A DNA stretch of 64,000 nucleotides from assembly GCF_000512695.2 (NCBI RefSeq), contig NZ_AZRW02000007.1, forward strand, positions 62,001 to 126,000, in the 5' to 3' direction. Under the pieces are notes generated by a model. It was not told the DNA's origin, searched no databases, and worked only from the letters and a program-made list of their open reading frames with translations. This stretch comes from Pseudomonas sp. QTF5. Its GTDB lineage: Bacteria > Pseudomonadota > Gammaproteobacteria > Pseudomonadales > Pseudomonadaceae. Made by a program: the position numbers and the translations under genes. Below, in pieces: positions 63,826 to 64,000 of the stretch; position 1 is the first letter of the stretch, and each line of letters begins with the position of its first letter.

Positions 63826-64000
63826 TTACTTCCACAGCTGGGCGGCAAACACTACAAGAATGCCGATGGGCGCCACATAGCGCATCAAGAACAGGGACAG
63901 GGCGAACAGCACCGGACGGCGGATCGACAACTCGTCGCGCACCGCTTCACGCCCCATCACCCAGCCCGCAAACACCACGAAACACAAACCACCGAGTGGC
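63826..64000 (-). CDS. sodium-dependent (NSS/SNF) transporter, C-terminal end
   Basis: Only the last 57 or so residues are in the window. The frame reads GGLCFVVFAGWVMGREAVRD, then a helix LFALSLFLMRYVAPIGILVV, and ends FAAQLWK at TAA 63826-63828. This looks like the last two membrane helices of a bacterial sodium:neurotransmitter-symporter family protein. The rest lies past the right edge. It is upstream of ratA on the same strand. Confidence 0.75.
   Translation of the reverse strand, partial: PLGGLCFVVFAGWVMGREAVRDELSIRRPVLFALSLFLMRYVAPIGILVVFAAQLWK

Overview
The window is chromosomal DNA of a Pseudomonas, most likely of the P. fluorescens group. Almost every housekeeping protein is a clear pseudomonad orthologue. 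From memory, the gene order follows two P. aeruginosa PAO1 blocks: piuB-piuA-piuC to nadC (about PA4513-PA4524), and pnp-rpsO-truB-rbfA-infB-nusA-rimP to ratA (about PA4740-PA4770). The intergenic repeats (REP/REPIN hairpins and a 108-110 bp palindromic element) are also typical of this group. No rRNA, CRISPR array, insertion sequence or prophage was found.

Layout. 0-6.6 kb: a damaged HD-domain phosphohydrolase, a small SnoaL-like gene whose end lies in a REP, prfC, and a four-gene osmoprotectant ABC operon. 6.6-8.4 kb: a repeat-rich, hairpin-rich region ahead of an ornithine/lysine decarboxylase-type gene (speC), with a candidate small RNA and a perfect 25+25 bp palindrome. 8.4-15.2 kb: iron uptake (Sel1-repeat protein, piuC, piuA TonB receptor, piuB-like PepSY/flavin reductase). 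15.2-18 kb: an accessory bacteriocin island, with an S-type pyocin HNH DNase, three immunity genes and a decayed nuclease end. 18-25.7 kb: the fructose PTS operon fruB-fruK-fruA with its divergent regulator fruR and a TatD nuclease. 25.8-33.4 kb: a chemoreceptor, ampE-ampD, a DUF1631 protein, nadC and a small DUF6388 protein.

33.5-64 kb is core genome, mostly on the minus strand. In transcription order from the right it holds: a sodium-dependent transporter end, ratA-rnfH, fur (divergent bamE), grpE-dnaK-dnaJ (divergent recN), dapB, carA-carB-greA, a membrane protein, rlmE-ftsH-folP-glmM-tpiA-secG-tRNA-Leu, tRNA-fMet, rimP-nusA-infB-rbfA-truB-rpsO-pnp and tRNA-Thr. It joins translation, RNA decay, membrane quality control, cell-wall precursor, folate, pyrimidine/arginine and heat-shock functions.

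Regulation can be read at several points: sigma32-type promoters before grpE and dnaK, a LexA box before recN, a FruR operator before fruB, a Fur-box-like site before piuC, an attenuator-like terminator before carA, and terminators between tRNA-fMet and rimP. The least explained parts are the palindrome/sRNA region upstream of speC and the bacteriocin island with extra immunity genes and a nuclease relic.
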